A DNA stretch of 64,000 nucleotides from assembly GCA_040388625.1 (NCBI GenBank), contig JAZKBK010000005.1, positions 1-64,000 on the forward strand, in the 5' to 3' direction. Below the pieces are notes generated by a model. It saw only the letters and a program-made list of their open reading frames with translations, ran no database searches and was not told the origin of the DNA. Below, piece after piece: positions 61,137 through 64,000 of this stretch (its first letter is position 1; each line of letters begins with the position of its first letter). Source of the stretch: Gemmatimonadota bacterium (lineage in GTDB: Bacteria > Gemmatimonadota > Gemmatimonadetes > Gemmatimonadales > Gemmatimonadaceae). Made by a program: the position numbers and the translations under genes.

Positions 61137-64000
61137 CAGTGGGTCTCCCCGATCTGCGTGTCTCGTCTGATGCGATTGCCAAGCTTGGAGGCAATCTCCG
61201 AGAGCAGCTCGTCGCGCGAGTAATTTCCCTTCTGCAACACTGTCGTCACCTGCCCGTTGAGCTTGCTGCGTTCTGCGGCTGTCAACTCCTTTGCTGTCAC
61301 CACGATCACGGGAACGGTACTCGCGCGGGGCAATGACCGGATCTCGGACAGAAACTCGAAGCCGTCCATCTCCGGCATCATGAGATCGAGCAGGATTATC
61401 GCGGGCTCCTCGACATCCATCTGCGTCAGCGCCTCGCGTCCATTCCTGGCTACTTTCACCCGCCACCCCTCGGCTCCGAGCGTGCGTCGCAACAGCTCGC
61501 TCGCAGATGGATCGTCCTCCACCACGAGTACCGATCCGCCCTCTTCAAGCGGCCGGTACTTCGCGAGCACCCGGCGCAACTGCTCGCGGTCGATCGGCTT
61601 GGTCAGATACTCCGAAGCGCCGAGTGCGAAGCCGGCTCGCTTGTCGTCCACGATCGTCAGCATGATGACCGGTACGTCGCACAGATCCGGATCCGCCTTG
61701 AGCGCGGCCAGCACCGACCAGCCATCCATCCCGGGCATCATCACGTCGAGCGTGATGGCATCCGGCCGTGTTTCCCGGGCCGCGCGCAGCCCTGCCTCTC
61801 CAGTCGCTGCCTCGTCGACGGTCAATCCTTCACGCAGCAGGAACCTGCGCATCAACGAGCGCACCGATGCCTCGTCATCGATCACAAGTACTCTGCCGGC
61901 ACTCTGCGTGACGTCGCTGGCTGCGACCGGCGTCTCCGCCGGCGTGTTCTCGCCCACGCTGGCAGGCAGACGAACTGTGAACGTCGATCCGCGCCCGTGC
62001 TCGCTCTCCACGGTGATAGTGCCGCCCATCATCTCGCAGAAGCGTCGCGATATCGCGAGGCCGAGTCCGGTGCCGCCAAACCGACGCGTGGTCGACGCTT
62101 CTGCCTGCGAGAACGCCTCGAACAGTTTTGCCTGTTGTGCATCCGTCATTCCGATCCCGGTGTCGGAAACGCGGAACGTGTACTCGTCCCGGCCACCTTC
62201 AGCGGCACGCGCACGCGTTACATCGAGACGCACGGTTCCGTGATCGGTGAACTTCGACGCGTTGGACAGAAGATTGAGAAGCGTCTGCCGCACCTTGATC
62301 ATGTCCGCTCGCATCGCACCGAGTCCGGGCGCACAGTTCACCTCGAGGTGATTTCCATTCTGCGCTATGAGTGGCTCGACGGTCGTCACGACGTCGTCAA
62401 CTGTTGCGCGCACATCGAACGTCTCGAGGTACAACTCCATCTTGCCTGCCTCGATCTTCGACAGATCGAGCACGTCGTTGATCAGCGCGAGCAGATGCTT
62501 GCCGGATGATCTGATCTTGCCCAGATCGGCGATGTATGCGGTGTCGCCATTCTCCTCCGCGTCTTCCTTCAGCATCTCGCTGTAGCCGATGATGGCGTTG
62601 AGCGGAGTGCGCAGCTCGTGACTCATGTTCGCCAGGAACCGGCTCTTGGCCTGATTCGCAGACTCTGCTTCGCGCTTGGCACTCAACAGATCGGTCACGT
62701 CGTGATACAGCGCCATTATGCCGACGTTCTTTCCCTCGACTGCGACAGGCACGCCTGCGAGCTCCACGTCGAGCATCGAGCCATCCTTGCGGCGACGCTT
62801 GCCGATCCCTCTCGCCGTACGATGCGTTGCCTGACTCGTGTACGCCTTAGCCTCGGCTTGCGTCTCCTCCGTGTTGATCAGATCATCCAGATCGCGGCCG
62901 ACGCCTTCCTCCTGCGTGTATCCGAACAATTTCTCGAAGGCGGGATTGAACGACGTGATGCGTCCGTTGGTCTCGAGCGTCACGATTGCAACGGGACTGT
63001 TGACGACCACCGTCTCGAAATACTCCTTCTGCCGTTGTGCTTCGGTGTACAGTCGCGCATTCTCGATCGCGATTGCGGCTTGTGGCGCGAACAGATTCAA
63101 CAATCGCAGATCGTCGGCACCGAACTGTCGTGCCGGATCCGAGTGCACGCTCGCAATCGCTCCAACGAGCCGCTTGCCGATCAGCAACGGTGCAGCCATA
63201 ACTGCGCGCACGGTACTGCGCACGTCGGAATAGCTTCGTGAACGACCCGACCATTCGTCGTATTCCGGAATGATCAACGGTTCGTGCGTCACCGCGACCG
63301 TACCCATCGCGCCTTCACCGAGTCCAAGACGGACGCCGGTGGAATCCTTGCCGATGTGATGGCTCGCGACGATCACGAGCTCGCGCGTCTGCTCGTCGTA
63401 GATCGCGAGCTCGCCACCCGTGACGCCGAGCAGCGTGACGGCGCGCTCGAGCACAGCCTGCAGCAGCTTGGAGAGTTCGCGCTCGGACGACAGGTCGGCC
63501 ATCGTATCAAGCAGTGCCTTCTGTTCATCCGCGCGTCTGCGCTCCGAGACCAGCAGCCTCGCGCGTCCGATTGCGAGACTTGCGAAGTCGGCCACCGCGC
63601 TGAGCACCTTGAAGTCGGACGGCGTGAATGCGTTCGGCTCCGCACTTTCCACCACCAGCACACCGATCACCTGGCCATCGATGTGCAGCGGAACGTCCAC
63701 CTCCGACCCGCTGTTGAGGCTGGGCAGGTAGCTGCGCTCGCCCGCGACGGCGGCGGTGTAATGGAGCTTCGCGTCCTTCATCGCTCGATCGCTCAGCCCC
63801 TCGCCGGGATGTACCCGCCAGGCTTTGGGGGCGTCCGGCCAGCCAATGCTCGCACGGAGCACGCGGTCGCCCGTTTCATCCAGAAGAAAGGCGCCGAGGA
63901 AGTCGTAGCCCAGCGCTTCGTCATGCAGGCCGTCGACCAGGCGCTGGCAGACCTGCGCTTCGTCGGTAGCCGCTACAAGATCGACGGCCAGCCGCAGCAG
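61136..64000 (-). CDS. Hybrid histidine kinase GAF-GAF-PAS-HisKA-HATPase-REC-REC (5' partial)
   Basis: The frame runs without a stop to the right edge, so the N-terminus is missing; the first visible residues ([15 protein letters not shown]) already belong to a GAF domain. Approximate positions: GAF 63580-64000, GAF 63000-63520, PAS 62690-62990, H-box [16 protein letters not shown] near 62615, ATP-binding [12 protein letters not shown] near 62065, receiver 1 with [10 protein letters not shown] near 61745, receiver 2 with [10 protein letters not shown] near 61385. All catalytic residues look present. Membrane segments are not seen in the visible part. It heads a three-gene coupled operon. Confidence 0.93.
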   Translation of the reverse strand: MLRLAVDLVAATDEAQVCQRLVDGLHDEALGYDFLGAFLLDETGDRVLRASIGWPDAPKAWRVHPGEGLSDRAMKDAKLHYTAAVAGERSYLPSLNSGSEVDVPLHIDGQVIGVLVVESAEPNAFTPSDFKVLSAVADFASLAIGRARLLVSERRRADEQKALLDTMADLSSERELSKLLQAVLERAVTLLGVTGGELAIYDEQTRELVIVASHHIGKDSTGVRLGLGEGAMGTVAVTHEPLIIPEYDEWSGRSRSYSDVRSTVRAVMAAPLLIGKRLVGAIASVHSDPARQFGADDLRLLNLFAPQAAIAIENARLYTEAQRQKEYFETVVVNSPVAIVTLETNGRITSFNPAFEKLFGYTQEEGVGRDLDDLINTEETQAEAKAYTSQATHRTARGIGKRRRKDGSMLDVELAGVPVAVEGKNVGIMALYHDVTDLLSAKREAESANQAKSRFLANMSHELRTPLNAIIGYSEMLKEDAEENGDTAYIADLGKIRSSGKHLLALINDVLDLSKIEAGKMELYLETFDVRATVDDVVTTVEPLIAQNGNHLEVNCAPGLGAMRADMIKVRQTLLNLLSNASKFTDHGTVRLDVTRARAAEGGRDEYTFRVSDTGIGMTDAQQAKLFEAFSQAEASTTRRFGGTGLGLAISRRFCEMMGGTITVESEHGRGSTFTVRLPASVGENTPAETPVAASDVTQSAGRVLVIDDEASVRSLMRRFLLREGLTVDEAATGEAGLRAARETRPDAITLDVMMPGMDGWSVLAALKADPDLCDVPVIMLTIVDDKRAGFALGASEYLTKPIDREQLRRVLAKYRPLEEGGSVLVVEDDPSASELLRRTLGAEGWRVKVARNGREALTQMDVEEPAIILLDLMMPEMDGFEFLSEIRSLPRASTVPVIVVTAKELTAAERSKLNGQVTTVLQKGNYSRDELLSEIASKLGNRIRRDTQIGETH

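Noticed and set aside
1-64000. tRNA, rRNA, insertion sequence or integrase
   Set aside because: No T-loop-like GGTTCGA context with a matching cloverleaf, no rRNA text and no transposase or integrase motif was found on either strand.

Overview
The window looks like chromosomal DNA of a GC-rich, envelope-bearing soil or sediment bacterium, most likely a member of the Gemmatimonadota. This is inferred from gene content only: an X6-type ECF sigma factor facing a Ser/Thr kinase with TPR repeats, a second kinase carrying a TolB-like and TPR output, Gfo/Idh/MocA and DUF1080 secreted sugar enzymes, many lipoproteins, and two upstream regions with a TTG-N19-TAnnTTTG-like promoter layout as seen in the FCB group. 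There is no rRNA or tRNA gene and no complete IS element.

Layout. 1-6.6 kb: the 3' part of a giant RHS/YD-repeat surface protein (5' end outside the window) and a small downstream gene that could be its immunity partner. 6.7-14.6 kb: secreted and accessory metabolism: AraC-type regulator, jelly-roll-like secreted protein, DUF4143 ATPase under a long palindrome, AhpD-like protein, secreted esterase and, divergently, a Tat-exported Gfo/Idh/MocA oxidoreductase with a DUF1080 lipoprotein (a likely 3-keto-glycoside pair). 14.6-22.3 kb: two paralogous APC permeases flanking a MATE exporter and a MarR-GNAT fusion, then a degenerate repeat array, rmuC and a DinB-like gene. 22.6-33.9 kb: VapBC, sigma factor/kinase pair, di-haem peroxidase, low-complexity secreted protein, MsrB, TPR kinase, subtilase and an NTF2-like protein, with several strong hairpin terminators.

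34-58.8 kb is dominated by an accessory, defence-like region of lower GC. It holds a macrodomain protein; an AbiE-like three-gene operon with an operator array; a toxin-antitoxin-SecB-like chaperone (TAC) module; an unrecognised two-gene module whose second protein has a PD-(D/E)XK-like N-terminus; a tightly overlapping minus-strand operon (deaminase, SNF2 helicase, DUF4391, type III Mod, an internally deleted RhuM, type III Res); and, directly upstream on the same strand, a YhaO/YhaN (SbcD/SbcC-like) nuclease-ATPase pair. A DUF2283-HTH gene downstream of a 28-bp palindrome closes it.

58.8-64 kb: a translationally coupled signalling operon: a hybrid histidine kinase (GAF-GAF-PAS-HK-REC-REC, 5' end outside the window), a single-domain response regulator, and a protein joining an H-box segment, a receiver domain and a eukaryotic-type Ser/Thr kinase.

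The parts I consider most worth follow-up are the six-gene expanded type III operon with its mini-RhuM and deaminase, the two-gene nuclease-like module, the TAC module, the dispersed palindromic element family and the H-box/REC/STPK fusion. All family assignments come from reading motifs by eye; no database search was possible.
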